From Nelumbo lutea (Eukaryota; Streptophyta; Magnoliopsida; Proteales; Nelumbonaceae): a DNA stretch of 64,000 nt. This document shows positions 1-11,728 of this stretch, piece by piece; the first letter of the stretch is position 1; the number at the start of each line of letters is the position of its first letter. The notes beneath the pieces were generated by a model, which did no database searches, was not told where the DNA came from, and saw only the letters and a list, made by a program, of their open reading frames with translations. Both the position numbers and the translations under genes were made by a program. The stretch is from positions 72,474,401 to 72,538,400 of the forward strand of contig JAKGHH010000001.1 in assembly GCA_022828595.1 (NCBI GenBank), in the 5' to 3' direction.

Positions 1-1062
1 AATCATTTACGCATGTGAGCTACAAGTAGCCCGAGACTGACCCCTGGTCGAACCAAGCCAACCTCGGTTGAGCCAAGAACACAAGCAGGTCAGACTAGAG
101 AAGTCCCAGACTGAGGCCAAAGAGTCCCGAGGAAAATCCACCTGTCATTCTGTGGACTCCTCACGCCGGGTCAAGACCCCGAGCATGGGGAGTGGGGGGC
201 AATTGATGGAGGAAGATTTGACCCTACCCCTTAGCCATACGACACATGGAAGCAACCAAGAGTGTCCTAGCAGAAGCGCCGACTCGGCATGACAACGGGC
301 CCACAACCTGAGATCTGAGAAAAGAAGTCCCGAGCTCCCCTAGAGGGGGAACCTACAACCTGAGCTCCGAGTTGAAGATTTCTGAGCTTCCCAAGGAGGA
401 ACCCGAGCTCTCCCTTCGAGGTCCTGAGCCTTACAAAAAGCACAAAAGGCAAAGACCCGAACTGCCCGCCCAGAGGCAGTTCGTGCCACACTTCTATCCG
501 AGCTCAAGACTTCACCTTGCACACCACTTCAGCTCCAAGTCGTCCGACTGAACCATACCTAACACCCAAGAAGCCCGTAAACGGAGGCGGCGCACCTAAC
601 GGATTATGGGTCCGACACATGACAACGGCCACCTGCCACCGCCATCTCAGACGTGGCAGGGACGGCCCTGACAAGGAACAATGGAGGTTATGACACTCGA
701 ACTGGCAACTGGCAACTGGCAGTGGAGGTTATGACACCCGAAATGACCCGATCTGTCAGAGGAAGCGACCCGATCTAGTAGAGGTAATGATACCCGAAGT
801 GATAGGGGTTCGGAAGTAAGTATACAAGGTGACTATAAAGGCCCCCATCTGATAGGGAAGAAGGTATGTGATATTTTGTGCTTTCTAGTCTTAAAATCCA
901 TTGTTTCCTCTTGCCTTCTCAAGAGCACTAACTTGAGCTTCAGAGTGTTCCATCCTGGTTCCTCCCCGGAAGTCTTCAGTTCCTTCCTTGTTTCAGGCAA
1001 CTTCAGCTCTGTCGGAGGCGAGATAAACGACGACTAGGACTTGACTAGATCGCGCATCATCA
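1..1062 (+). mobile_element. 3' end of a gypsy-type LTR retrotransposon (internal end, PPT and LTR)
   Basis: A purine tract AGTGGGGGGCAAT (about 191-203) is followed at 204 by TGATGGAGG, and the stretch ends at about 1059-1062 with CATCATCA. TGATG and CATCA are inverted, as expected for LTR ends. A TATA-like GACTATAAAGG lies near 833, and a pyrimidine-rich leader follows. No pol reading frame remains in 1-203. The gypsy assignment rests on the PPT/LTR layout and on the adjacent gypsy gag, not on coding sequence. The partner LTR would lie left of the window. Confidence 0.5.
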
Positions 1063-2395
1063 ATAACATAAAAGAATAAAATAAACTATGCAAACGAAGC
1101 AATTAAAATAATAGAAAGAAATAAAACCTAACACATTCATAACTAACAAGATGATTTCAACAATTAAATAAACCTATATGATGCATCCTCTAGCATATGT
1201 AACCCTAAATGAAGGAATGCAAAAAAAAAATTAATAATTAAATAATTTTTTTTGATATTTTTATTTTTTAATTCAAAATTTAAAATTTTGGGAGTTTAAA
1301 TTCAAATTCAGATTTTGAAATTTAAATTCCAAAAATTTAAATTTGAATATATTTTTTTAAATTCAAAATTTTAAAATTTAAATTTCAAAATTTGAAATTC
1401 AAATTCAAATTCAAATTCGAATTAAAATTCAAATTTAAATTCAAATTTGAAATTTAAGCTCGAATTCGAAAATTTCAACAATTTCCTATTTAAAAATTAT
1501 TTATTCAATTAAACAACAAAAAGAAAAGAAATTAAATAAAGCAACAAATAATAATTGCAAACAGAAAATAAAACAACAATTAATTGTGCTAAACAGAATT
1601 AACAACTACCAAAAATAAATTCTAACAAACTAATTGCAATTTTAAAAATTAAACTGAAAATAAAATGATCAAAAATAAAATTATGCAAGAAATAGATAAA
1701 ATAAAAGAAAAAATACAAATCTAAAAAAATTAAACAAAAAATAAAATAAACAAAAGAAAAAAAAATTAGGCTGACTTTTTTTATTTATATTTTTTCGTTT
1801 TTTAATAAAAGAAAAACACAAATCTAAAAATTTATACGAAAATAAAATTAACAAAAAAAAATCCGCTGCAAAAATAAATAAAGTAACAAAACAAAAAAAA
1901 ATTATTTATTTATTTTTGTTTTTTTATTGTTCTTTATCTGAAATAAAAGAAAGAAAATGAATCTAAAATTTAAACCGAAAGTAAAAGAAAATTGTGCTAC
2001 AAGAAATAAAATAAAATAAAATAAAATAAACGATTTTTTTTGTTTTTTTAATCTGAAATAAAAGAAAAACACATACCTAATAAAGCAAAAAAAATCGAAC
2101 AAGAAATTAAAATAAAGAAGGAAGAATAGATCTAGAAACAAAATTGAAGCAAAATAATACTAAAAAAAATCATATCTAGAAAAAAACATTAATTAAAAAA
2201 TAAAAAATAACTATTCTATCAAAACAAAGAGTTTGAAAATAAAAATAAGAAAATTAAAAATAAAATGGAATGACTACACCTGAAACGCAATCCAATTAAA
2301 CTGAGATAACGGATCAAGTAATCAAAAATAAAAAATAAAAAAATAATGAGACAGATCCAAAAAAAGTAAATAAATTTTTTTCTCTGTGTTTCCCC
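1063..2395. other. AT-rich non-coding tract
   Basis: Extremely A/T-rich sequence with short AAATTC/AAATTT iterations around 1260-1460 and long runs of A. No credible reading frame is present, and translated stretches here are low-complexity Phe/Lys/Asn. It lies on the internal side of the PBS-like site at 2396-2415, so it may be the untranslated leader of a decayed minus-strand gypsy element. I infer that only from position. Confidence 0.5.
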
Positions 2396-2415
2396 ACCAA
2401 CGACGCCAAAAACTT
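2396..2415 (-). promoter_or_regulatory. Primer-binding-site-like sequence (gypsy, tRNA-Asp type)
   Basis: The reverse complement reads AAGTTTTTGGCGTCGTTGGT. This resembles the TTTTTGGCGCCGTTGCCGG junction found just after the 5' LTR of many plant Tat/Athila gypsy elements, with C-to-T changes. It sits exactly at the outer edge of the left palindrome arm, which suggests that the arm is an old LTR read on the minus strand. Confidence 0.5.
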
Positions 2416-3560
2416 AGTGTTTCCAAAGAAGTGTTGTTAAACACTTCGGAATACTAGTTTAAACATTTATAATTTTATTCTAATTCTCAAACAACTACTA
2501 ACACAGTAAAGTGATGAGAACGGGTCGTATCCACAGAGAAGCAATGGAAAAATAATTATGTACTTAGATTTAGGAGAGAGAACATAAAGGGGAGTTGCAG
2601 AAATATGAAATTAATTAGTTAAAAAGAAAAAATGGAATTCACTAAAACCAAATTCGAATAGTACTGAGAATAACACGTGCATAAAATAAATAATAGAAAC
2701 AAATGAATAAAAGGAACAAAATAAAAATGTCTGAGAATTCGATCAAAGGTAGCAATCTGAGAAAAAAATAAAACACAAATTAAATCTAATAAAAATAAAT
2801 TTGAAGGCAGGAAAAAATTAAACTAAAAATTAAATAATAGAAAATAATTCTAAAACTGAAGAAAAAAATGGTTGGGATTCAAATCCAGAGGTGGCAATAA
2901 TGGTGTTGGTGAACTGCAAGTATGAACCCCTCCTCTTGCTTTGGCATCCTCCTCTTCCTCTACCCTTGAACTTCTCATGATCAGCCTTCCTTCTTACTTG
3001 GGTGAATCGACCAACCCCTTCTACACGGCCCTTGGGACCCTTTTTATAGAGAAGGGTGGACACAATTGGAAATAGAGAGAAAGATGGAGGGCGATAGTTG
3101 GGATTTAGAAAAATTAGGGATGCTCTAGGGTTTCTAATGGATGACTAAGATGGTTTTGGGGTGATCTTATGGCTAAAAATGGAAGGTGAGGGCACCCAAT
3201 AATATGTAGGGCTGAGATTTGGGCACCCAGAAATGGAGGGTGTAGATTAGAACATCTAGGGTTGAAGGGTTAAGATTAAAAGAATATGTGGTGCCCTAGA
3301 TTGAATGGTTGGGATATAGGATGGAGGGAGTGACTGAGATTTAATGTTGAGGATTAGCAGAATAGGTTGTACCCTAAGGTTTAGAAACTACAAAGGAGAG
3401 CCCTAAAATGGATGGTGGATATTAGGAGTGGATGATGGAGATTTCACATCTGGGGTGGCTAGGGTTAGCTAAGGAGGAAAATATTAGGTTAAAAAGGCTC
3501 CCTAAGGTTTGCTAATGAGAGAGGAGCATGGTAATACAGTAGGATGGGCGCCAATTGGGT
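2405..3560 (-). repeat. Left arm of a 2.5-kb imperfect inverted repeat (LTR-like)
   Basis: This arm matches the reverse complement of about 3810-4908. Matching blocks include the outer ends (TTAGTGTTTCCAAAGAAGTG here), the block GTCGTATCCACAGAGAAGC near 2525, a 150-bp block at 2870-3030 (GGATTCAAATCC and neighbours), and the central GGGCACCCA...GGGCTGAGATTTGGGCACCC block near 3190-3230. The arm is diverged by substitutions and small gaps. With a PBS-like site at its outer edge it may be a minus-oriented LTR. Confidence 0.7.
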
Positions 3561-3809
3561 TTAGGAGATAGGAGGTGCCCTCCTGTTCTCAATTTGTTAC
3601 AAAAACACCCTCTCTCTAGACTTTACACTAGCTTCCCAAAAACTACATTTCAGCCATGAAAACTTAACAGTTTTCTACTTAATTTGCACAGAGACCCTCA
3701 GAGGTCACATAATTGATTTTAACTTGGAAAAGTGTGCACTTTGACTATTCTAAGATGAAAATACCCCTGAATTAATGCCCTTAAGGCATCAAAATACAAG
3801 GTTATCACC
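3561..3809. other. Spacer between inverted-repeat arms
   Basis: Non-coding sequence between the two arms. I see no reading frame or motif in it. Confidence 0.4.
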
Positions 3810-4908
3810 TAGTTGCTAAATCTCCACCTTCCATCCCTTCTAATTTCCACCATTCATTCTAGGGCATTCTCTTTTTAGCATTCAAACCCTAAGGTGCCAC
3901 CTAACTTCTAATCCTCACCATTCATCCTTTAGCCATTAGATCTCAGCCCTCTATTCCATTCTCTATCTCAATCATCCATTCTAGGGCGCCACCCACTCCT
4001 TTTAATCTCCACCTTTCAACCCTAGGTGCCTAAATCTCCACCATCCAATTTTGGGCACCCAAATCTCAGCCCTACATAATATTGGGCACCCTCTCCTTTT
4101 CTTCTTAGCCTTAGGATCACCTTAGAACCATCATAACCCTTCATTCTAAACCCTACGGTGCCCATATTTTTGCTAAAACCCAGTTGCCACCCCCCTTCTT
4201 TCTCTCTAATCATAGTTTTATCCACCATTCTCTATAAAAAGGACCCAAGGGCTCCTGAGAAGGGGTTAGATTTTGCTCCCAGGTAAGATGGAAGGCTGAT
4301 CTTGAGAAGTTCAAGGGTAGAGGAAGAGGATAACGCCCAGGCAAGAGGAGGGGTTCCTACTTGCAGTTCGCCTAAGCCACTACTGCCACCTCTGGATTCA
4401 AATCCCAACTAGTTTACTTTAGTTTTAGATTTAATTTCCAGTTCCGATTTTTCCTTTCTACAATTTATTTTTATCTAGTTTAATTTTTGTTTTCTTTTCT
4501 GCAGATCTAGGATTCGGCCAGGTAAGACGGAAGAACTAGCTTGAGGAGTTCGATGGTCAAATGAGAGATCCAGAGACTGCTACCTCTGATCGAATTATAG
4601 ACTTTTAATTTAGTTTCTTTTATTTATTTACTTTTGTTATTTATTTATTCTTATGCACTTTTCACTTTCAGCTTTGTTCAATTTTTTTTAATTGATTCCA
4701 GTTTAATTAATTAAATGTTTGTGTTTCTATAACTTTCAATTGTGTTATTTTGTTCAAATTTAAGTACATAGTGATTTTTCCCTCGCTTCCCTATGGATAC
4801 GATCCTTTTCTCACCACTATTTGTGTTTGTAGTTGTTTTGAGAATCGAAGAATTTTACAAATATTGAAGCTAGTGTTCCAAAGTGGTTAACGACACTCTT
4901 CCAAACAC
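3810..4908 (+). repeat. Right arm of the imperfect inverted repeat (LTR-like)
   Basis: Inverted copy of 2405-3560. It contains TCCCTATGGATACGATCC near 4788, CCTCTGGATTCAAATCCCAA near 4388, and ends in CTCTTCCAAACACACTAATT at about 4908. If the arms are LTRs, they lie head to head (5' ends facing), which an ordinary single insertion would not produce. Confidence 0.7.
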
Positions 4909-4909
4909 A

Positions 4910-6272
4910 CTAATTTTCTCGAGCTCGGCTTCGTCTAGGGGAACCGGGATTAGGTCCTCGGCCTGATGGTTCGTCCTTGAGGTTGAACCCCTTCAATGGT
5001 AGGGTTTCCTTATTATTGCCTTTTAGTGCGGCCACATAGCACTGTTTGGTAGCTTGTTGATTCCCCCTAATCTCTCCTACACCATGCTTCATGGGGAACT
5101 TCATGGCAAGGTGGTAAGATGAGGGGTCCAAGCTTGAGGCCACTGATGGACGCACGCAAAGATACCAAGGGGTCTAGGTCCTTAACCTCGAGTTCTTCCT
5201 GGTTGAACTTCTTCTTATATGCCTATAGGCTCTCCCCACGCTTCTGCTTGACGAACATTAAGAAGATAACGGTTTTTTGACACTATCGGATGCTCATGAA
5301 GTAGCCCAGGAAGAGGTCCATGAACTGTTCCCAAGAAGCGATGGAGTATGGAGGTGGTGTGGAGAACCATCGGTGCACTTCCCCCTTGAATGTGTCTTGG
5401 AAGGCATGACATATGAGGGCATTGAAGTACATGTACAAGAGCATGAGAGCCTGAAAGCTTTCTAGGTGGTCCTCAGGGTCTGTACTCCCACCATAGGTCT
5501 CCAACATCGGGGCCTTGAAACTTGGAGGGAGGGGCTCAAAGAGAATGGAATTTACAAACGCCTCTATTTGACTGGATGAGGTAGGGCAACTAGTGGAGGA
5601 GTCTCCTCAGCCCTCCTTTACCTGTCGAAGTTGGTCCTGAAGGGCGCTAATTTGTGTTTAAATGTCTCTAAAGCATTGGTCGATGTAGGGCATCATTGCT
5701 TCGGAATGATCTTGGTTTTCTCGTATGCAGGATGGGTTGACCTTGATCCCGGAGTGCCCGAACGTTGGCATGTCTTGAGCCTTGTAGGCGTGGCGATCAT
5801 TGAGGAGGCCGTGGAGGTCAGAGACTAGTAGGGGAGAGGCGTGGCATCGACCTCCTACCCTAGGAGGGGGATTGTGGTGGCTTGAGTGCCCGCCATCGTC
5901 CTAGTTGGTCATAGCGCGACAGTGCTAATGGTCATTATTCTTGCGTTTGACATGGGATCCTACGGGTCATCCCCCTTGGCTGAGGACCCAAGGGGTCTTG
6001 GAACGGGGCTTGCTAGCTCATCAGCTACCATTGTCCTAATCTGGGGTCAACCCTTTTCGGGCCCCCAAGCATTGGCTTAGTGGGGTATGGGTGGATCGCC
6101 CTCTGTGTTGTCTGTAGCTTCTGATAGGATGACTACCCAGTGAATGGCTTCTCGTCGGATGCCATATGTTGTCTAATTGTTGGGCCAAGTTGTCCAGCTT
6201 GCTTAGGACCAGTTCGAATTTGTCAATTGTGACTAAAGTTCTAGACATCTGGGATGGGGTCTTGCTTGTCAA
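4910..6272 (-). pseudogene. Decayed gypsy gag (retrotransposon capsid) gene
   Basis: Read on the minus strand. An N-terminal segment near 6248 (MSRTLVTIDKFELVLSKLD) is followed at 5507-5283 by the clearest block, which contains DPEDHLESFQALM, the HAFQDTFKGEVHRWF region and SWEQFMDLFLGYF. This is the typical plant gypsy Gag layout (retrotransposon gag domain). Downstream, RQAEAWGEP falls in a shifted frame, and the frame is broken several times by stops and frameshifts. No zinc knuckle, protease or RT is visible before the palindrome arm begins at 4908, so the element is truncated there. The product would have packaged the RNA of its own element. It is now non-functional. Confidence 0.7.
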
Positions 6273-6341
6273 CCATTTCGAGGACGCTACTCAATTAAAT
6301 TAGATTAGTTTTTTCTTAAGAGAAAGTTTTGAAGATGTTCA

Positions 6342-6357
6342 CACAGACAACACCAAT
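6342..6357 (-). promoter_or_regulatory. Gypsy PBS-adjacent motif
   Basis: The reverse complement ATTGGTGTTGTCTGTG is the common plant gypsy LTR/PBS junction ATTGGCGCCGTCTGTG with each CpG-containing step converted to T, consistent with decay by cytosine deamination. It lies directly between the gag start and the LTR at 6358. Confidence 0.6.
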
Positions 6358-6693
6358 TGTTGATACCAAATATGGAGCTAAGGGAAATAACATAATTTCT
6401 AGCGTCCGGGGCCGACGACTCCAACCTATTGGGAGTAGATGTCATAGGCCTCGGGAGTTATCCCAGGGGCAGAGAATCTAATGGTTAAGTTAGCCGAGAG
6501 CTATGAGGGGTCAGACCAAGAAAGAAATGAGACTTAGAGCTTAAGTTCCAGTCTGTGTTTACCTAAATGTGGATCCCCTTTTTATAGTCAGAGTTGCTTG
6601 AGAGGAGTACTTTGGGAGCAGGTGGTAGTGGTTGGCATCCAACCAACGCCACATGTCAAGATCTACAGGTCGGCTGAATACCCCAATATCACA
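6358..6693 (-). repeat. LTR of the minus-strand gypsy element
   Basis: In plus coordinates it begins TGTTGATACC and ends AATATCACA, so on its own strand it runs TGTGATA...TATCAACA with inverted ends. It carries a minus-strand TATA box (ACTATAAAAAGGGG, near 6575-6588). It precedes the PBS-like motif and gag in the right order. The left LTR of this element is not recognisable. Confidence 0.55.
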
Positions 6694-8500
6694 TAGATTT
6701 TCTGACTTTCAACGTTAATCCTAGTTGTTAACTTATCTAATTGAATTGATTTTTTGTGCTAAAAATGTTCGACATAAGGCTTAAAAATTGAAAAATCTAG
6801 TGAAGTTCATAGATTTTCAAATGTCTAGAGAAAATATTAAACCCCATGTAATCAGAGACACTAAGGCCCCGTTCACTTTTCTTGGGAAACACTTATCTGG
6901 GTAAGTGCATTTACTCATGTTCTTTTATTTCTCATTTAAATAAGGCAATGACCATTTTAGCTATAAAAATTCATTATTAAAAGGAGTTTTTTTGTCCCAT
7001 TCAAGTGTTGGTAACTTTTTCCCTAGGTGGAAAAGTTGTTTACCCACCTAGTAAGTGATACCAAGGAAAATAAACTTTCCTTAATCCCCACATAAATCTG
7101 AAAAAAGAACATATAATTCTTGGTGAATGGAAACCAAAATCCCATTGACAAACTTTCACCCTCTCAAAATCTGAAAAAAGAAAGCCCCCTAAGGTATAAG
7201 GTCTTTCTCAGCATTGCAGTGTAATCTTCTATCAAATTTTAAGTCTTTATCTTTATAACAAAACTATAGAAGGCGATAAGTTTAAAAAAAAATGACGTCC
7301 AACTTTATAGCTGTGGAGAGCCAAGTCTTGAATCTATTTGTTTACCCAAAATAAATAAAGAACCTCTCCAATTTTATCAAGTAGAAAAAATAAAAGTAGC
7401 CATCTTAAAAAAGAAGGGATGTTTCAACAGTAAAGACAAGAAAATAAAAGAAAATCGAGATTCTTCATTTGTGGCCAACCAAATACACAAATAAAGGAAC
7501 TGCATTTTCTCAAGAAAGTGCTTTTGAAGTGGCTGCTTTTCTTTTCCTTTGTTCCCTTTCATCTTGTCTGGGCAACTTGACACAGTCATGCAGCCTCATC
7601 ATAGATATACCCCCCTAAAGAATGCTGGAGAAGAGGAATTCTCTTTTATACCTTCTCTCGGTCTCACCAGTCACCAAGCAGCAAAGAAGGCCCCAAGCCG
7701 TTCTACTCTTAGTTTAGAGTCTTTAAAGAGTTTGGACAAGTGCATACGGTCTATTCAATTCTATAATCAACGGGTACGAAGTGTGGACCCCACCCCAACG
7801 TTGATGTCTTCATCTCCGTTGGCTGGAATCTGGATCAAGGCGTCGTAGTCAAATCCCTTTTCCTTTCGGCCGAGTGATTGATTGGCGGGACGCACAAGGA
7901 CGTAACACCAAGCTGTTCTTTGTTCAAGTGTTAGATGGTCCAACAGAACGTGGGTCCAACTTTAGGAAAACATCCAAACCACTTGATCTTTTTGCTCGTC
8001 GTAAGAGAATCTTCCGTTGTAAGGACCACCAGTGGTGGACCCCAAACCTCCCGTGAATGTTGGACCCACCATCAGAAAGGTGGGCCCCCTTTGGGCATCA
8101 GGCAAGGACCAGTTGGGTATACGTGCCATAATATCATTACAAATCTACATTTATAATACACCCCACACCATATTATAGTACAACAGAGAAATACCGCGTT
8201 TCATACAGGATTCCATATCTATACACCTCTCATCTCTCATCTCATTAACATCGATGGATGACTCGATTCAGCGACCCTTCAAAGTAAAAACAGTATGTAA
8301 GTAAAACAGAATGTAAGGCTTCAGCCGCAGAACAGAATGTAAGTAAAACAGTAAAAAGTAAAAAAGATTCAGCGACCCTTCAAAGTTCTGAGTTTTCAAC
8401 CTCCGTCCTCCCTCAGCTTCATCTAAAAACCAGAGAGAACGAGCAGTCACGAGAAATAGGCAAAAGCATTGCAGAAGGGAAAGAGGAAGAACAACCAGGT
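6694..8500. other. Intergenic region upstream of the 8501 gene
   Basis: No recognisable gene. The part from about 8150 to 8500 is probably promoter and 5' leader of the following gene: TTTATAATACACC near 8150 is a possible TATA element, and pyrimidine-rich CATCTCTCATCTC is near 8230. A direct repeat (GTAAGTAAAACAG and ATTCAGCGACCCTTCAAAGT) occurs twice between 8265 and 8385. The stretch beginning CCCCGTTCACTTTTC near 6865 looks like a transposon end, but I found no convincing partner. Confidence 0.4.
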
Positions 8501-9073
8501 ATGAAGAAGCTCTGCAGGAAAGGCAAGGTGCACCCGTCACCCACTGTCGTCTCGGACCCGCTCGCTTTCCTTCCTGCGACGATTCTGACACTCACCCTAG
8601 CGCTGTCACCAGAAGATAGGGAAGTCTTGGCTTATCTTATCTCTTGCTCCGGCAGTTCGGGAAACTTTTCCGGCGGTCGAACCAGAAACAATCACAAGAG
8701 TCTTTCCGGAGACCACCCAAGTTCGTTTCACTGCAACTGCTTCAGGTGCTATACAAGCTACTGGGTTCGCTGGGACTCTTCACCTAATCGTCAACTGATT
8801 CACGAGATAATTGATGCTTTTGAAGATGATTTGATGCAGAAGACGAACACGAAGAGCAAAAAAGAGAAAAAGAAGAGAGTGTGCAATGAGGGGTCGGATG
8901 ATGGGAAGCGCCCCGAAGAGATTTCGGGAAGAGAGGAACTGGATAATCTGGAAACGTTGGAGGTCTGTAGTGGTGAGATAGGCGAAAGTGAAGAAGTGGA
9001 GGATTTGGAGAAGAGTTCGGTAAGGAGATTTGTGAGTTTTATTGGGGAGAGGATATGGGGGGTTTGGGGTTAA
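8501..9073 (+). CDS. Conserved plant protein of unknown function (190 aa, single exon)
   Basis: A 190-residue open frame starting at the ATG in CCAGGTATGAAG. The N-terminus is basic (MKKLCRKGKVHPSP). Residues about 30-48 (LTLALSPEDREVLAYLIS) are followed by a Ser/Gly-rich linker. Residues about 73-107 form the most gene-like block, FHCNCFRCYTSYWVRWDSSP followed by NRQLIHEIIDAFEDDL, with two CxxC-type cysteines. The remainder is Lys-rich (KSKKEKKKR) then Glu-rich, with a C-terminal VRRFVSFIGERIWGVWG. I recall an uncharacterised plant family with this Cys/Trp block and no assigned reaction. There is no signal peptide or transmembrane helix. AATAAA overlaps the stop codon. The next gene downstream is the convergent HT1-like kinase. 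It is a genuine gene with fair confidence, but its function is unknown. Confidence 0.75.
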   Translation: MKKLCRKGKVHPSPTVVSDPLAFLPATILTLTLALSPEDREVLAYLISCSGSSGNFSGGRTRNNHKSLSGDHPSSFHCNCFRCYTSYWVRWDSSPNRQLIHEIIDAFEDDLMQKTNTKSKKEKKKRVCNEGSDDGKRPEEISGREELDNLETLEVCSGEIGESEEVEDLEKSSVRRFVSFIGERIWGVWG

Positions 9074-11728
9074 TAAAATGGCGGAAACCAGAAAAGATTG
9101 GTTCAGATGTTGAGTTTTATTCTGCATTTTGGAACTTTGTTTTTGTGTAAATTTCCCTTTTTTTGGAATGAAGAGAAGAAATGAGCTTTCTTTTCATCAT
9201 ACTGATCCTCCATTTCCTTTTTCTCCTACACAATCTCTGTTTCATTTATATAGGCCTGATTCTGCTGATAAAAGGATGAAATTCCATAAGTGATTTAAGG
9301 TGCAAGACAACTGAAGCATTTCATTTTCAACTTGTCTTTCTCTGCCATTCCTTTTATTTCTTATCCTCAAGGAGTCATGGGACTCTTCTAAAATGGAATT
9401 TTGTGAAAATTTTCTAAATGTTGGAGTGGGATCATTACACTGAAACAAGAACTTCTCGTTCTTCATTTCCGATTATTCTTAGCATTATTCTCTATTTTTC
9501 TTAGAGTTGATTATAATAATTTTGGATTCATTTCACCTGTGGTGAAACAAAGTAGATATTTCGGGTGAACTTTCTATTTAGTCATTATAGATTGCCGAAA
9601 ATTTGTGAGTGGGACAGACTCGTTTTGTGCGTTTGCACTTTGCAGAAGCGCCCATTTGAGATTCCGATTGCAGCCTTAGGAAACTGGCACCTGAGGTGGT
9701 CTAATCCCCTCTAATGGAGTGGAGGCCAGGGCATTCAGGAAGGAAAGCGTCCCTCCCTGCTCACTCTCATTGGTTCCTATTCGGCAAAAAGTGTGGCGTG
9801 TGGCTCGATTAAAGCAAATAAACGATAAAAAAAGCTTTTTCTTTCCATCGTTTTGAACAATTTCCGAAATGTCCAGTTACTATTAATTTTCTACTTAAAA
9901 TTCGTAAATTAAGGCGCCACAGCCTAGGGAGTAGTAGAGACTAGAGAGAGAACATCACATATATACCCCTACTCCGCTTTCACGAATCACGGTCTTGCCT
10001 CTTTTTGGGTAAACCATGAGTTTAAAATTCATCTAGGTGGTGTTTGGCAAACATGGAGTTGCATTGAAAAAACAAAAGTTGTTTTAGCATTAATATTTTA
10101 TTATAGTTTGAAATACATAAGCACATCACAGAGTACAAAGAAAATAGAAATACTCCCCAAATTTAAGAAACATCATCCAATTCCAACACCATCAATCAGA
10201 ACGGAATGCTATGGCACCAAACACCACTTTAATTGACCAAATAAGAATCAGTCAAATGATTTCTTAGCCTCTAATTTAAGTTTTTTTTTTTTTTTTTTTT
10301 TCATTAGTGGATTTTACATCTTTAATGGAACTTCAACAAATTTCTAAGTCAACGCGGCAAATAGGAATTGGGCCTAGCGTCAGAAAAGCCCACATGTACC
10401 AGCAACTGATGTATTTACTCATGATTCAATTACGTAGCCCATTGAACACGTTGTTGACATGGAGCCTAAATGCATGCATACACTTGGAAGAATGACACCT
10501 GCCTCATCTAGTTCGAATCCACTAATGCACTCCAAATCCAATGACTTTGTATTGGGATCGCATGATGCCAATCTCCTAACTGTTATCCTGCCTTTGAGCA
10601 CAAGATAACGGTTATGCCAAAAAAAAAAAAAAAAAAAGAAAAGAAAGAAAACGGTCAATATAGAAGTCTATAGATCAAACGGGTTATATTGCTTCTTCAA
10701 GCCATACACTTCAGCCATCAACTCTAACTTGTCAATTCAATTTACCGTAAGATACAGATGAGATGCACGAGTATGAAGTATGAACAGACACTTCTACCCA
10801 AAAAAGAAAAGTATGAACAGAGCGCTTGGTAAAATATATTTGGGAGGCCAGACAGGAACTTTAAGCAGGTAAATTAATAATATATAATATAAAAACGTCT
10901 GTACAGGGTTCAATATGTTGTCATGTGTGGCGTTGAAAGTTGAAACCCAGTAACCCACCAACCCACCTCAGTCAATTCAAAGCCACAGTAGAGTAGAATC
11001 CTTTCAAATGTGGAATACAAATACAAGACAAGAATTTGAACAACCGAAGCTGAAGCCAGACCAACTCCCTTGGAAGTCAAAAGTTTTATCTGAACCAAGT
11101 ATGTATTTAATTGGTTTTTATTAGATGATGGCAGAATATCCCCCTCCTACCCCCCACCACACACACAGACATACTGAAAGCAAGCAATTTCTAGTCAGTT
11201 AGCAATTGAAAATGGGGCTTTGGAAAGCAAGCAGATTTGTGACTATAGAGCCCTAATGGCCCGGATGTTGATGTGCTTATGTGAAGCAAATTCTTTACCT
11301 TACCAGGGACTACATCATGGCATGAACACACAAAAAAAAAAAAAAAAAGATACATTGTCTGTTGCACCATCATCAAAAAACCCAGAATACATCTATTATG
11401 GTAACACTAGATACATCTTCTCAATTGAAGCAATTTCACATCAACGAATGACAAGTACTGATTGGTCATTGATACATGATAATACTATACCAAGAACTAA
11501 ACCATGCCCTCTGCTAGACCCTAAAGACAATTTACCAATTTTATTTGAGTTCATATGGGGAACGTGCTGGAGGTTCAACCCCACCATTTACTGTCATTAG
11601 TTCATCCTAGACACCTCACGCACAATTAGACTATGACAAAATAAAATATCAAATATTCAGTCATAAAAGCTTAACCTACCATTATGATAAATCTATAAGA
11701 TGGAAGATCAAGGTACCTTCTATGATAA
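9074..11728. other. Convergent intergenic region and HT1 3' flank
   Basis: No gene seen. It holds the 3' flank of the 8501 gene, a MITE-like element (10037-10227), a T21 run at 10281-10301, an A run near 10620-10637, a second A run near 11332-11348, and on its right edge the 3' untranslated region of the kinase gene. The extent of that UTR cannot be fixed from sequence alone. Confidence 0.4.
10037..10227. mobile_element. MITE-like element with 11-bp terminal inverted repeats
   Basis: GTGGTGTTTGG at 10037-10047 is matched by its exact reverse complement CCAAACACCAC at 10217-10227, giving a 191-bp non-coding element. The TGTTTGG terminus is typical of hAT-related plant MITEs. I could not identify a convincing 8-bp target duplication. 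Confidence 0.5.

Noticed and set aside
1902..2141. Phe-rich frame in the AT-rich tract
   Set aside because: Pure low-complexity translation of A/T runs.
2830..4228. Short minus-strand frames in the palindrome arms
   Set aside because: They fall in non-coding LTR-like sequence, and the two arms do not conserve a common protein.
6865..7170. Suspected MITE beginning CCCCGTTCACTTTTC
   Set aside because: Only weak inverted similarity was found at the presumed right end and no target duplication.
7549..7848. 99-residue plus-strand frame upstream of the 8501 gene
   Set aside because: No recognisable motif and no supporting splice or promoter context; probably chance in intergenic sequence.
8780..9127. 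115-residue minus-strand frame opposite the 8501 gene
   Set aside because: It is the antisense shadow of the Glu/Lys-rich C-terminal half of the plus-strand gene and has no domain-like pattern.
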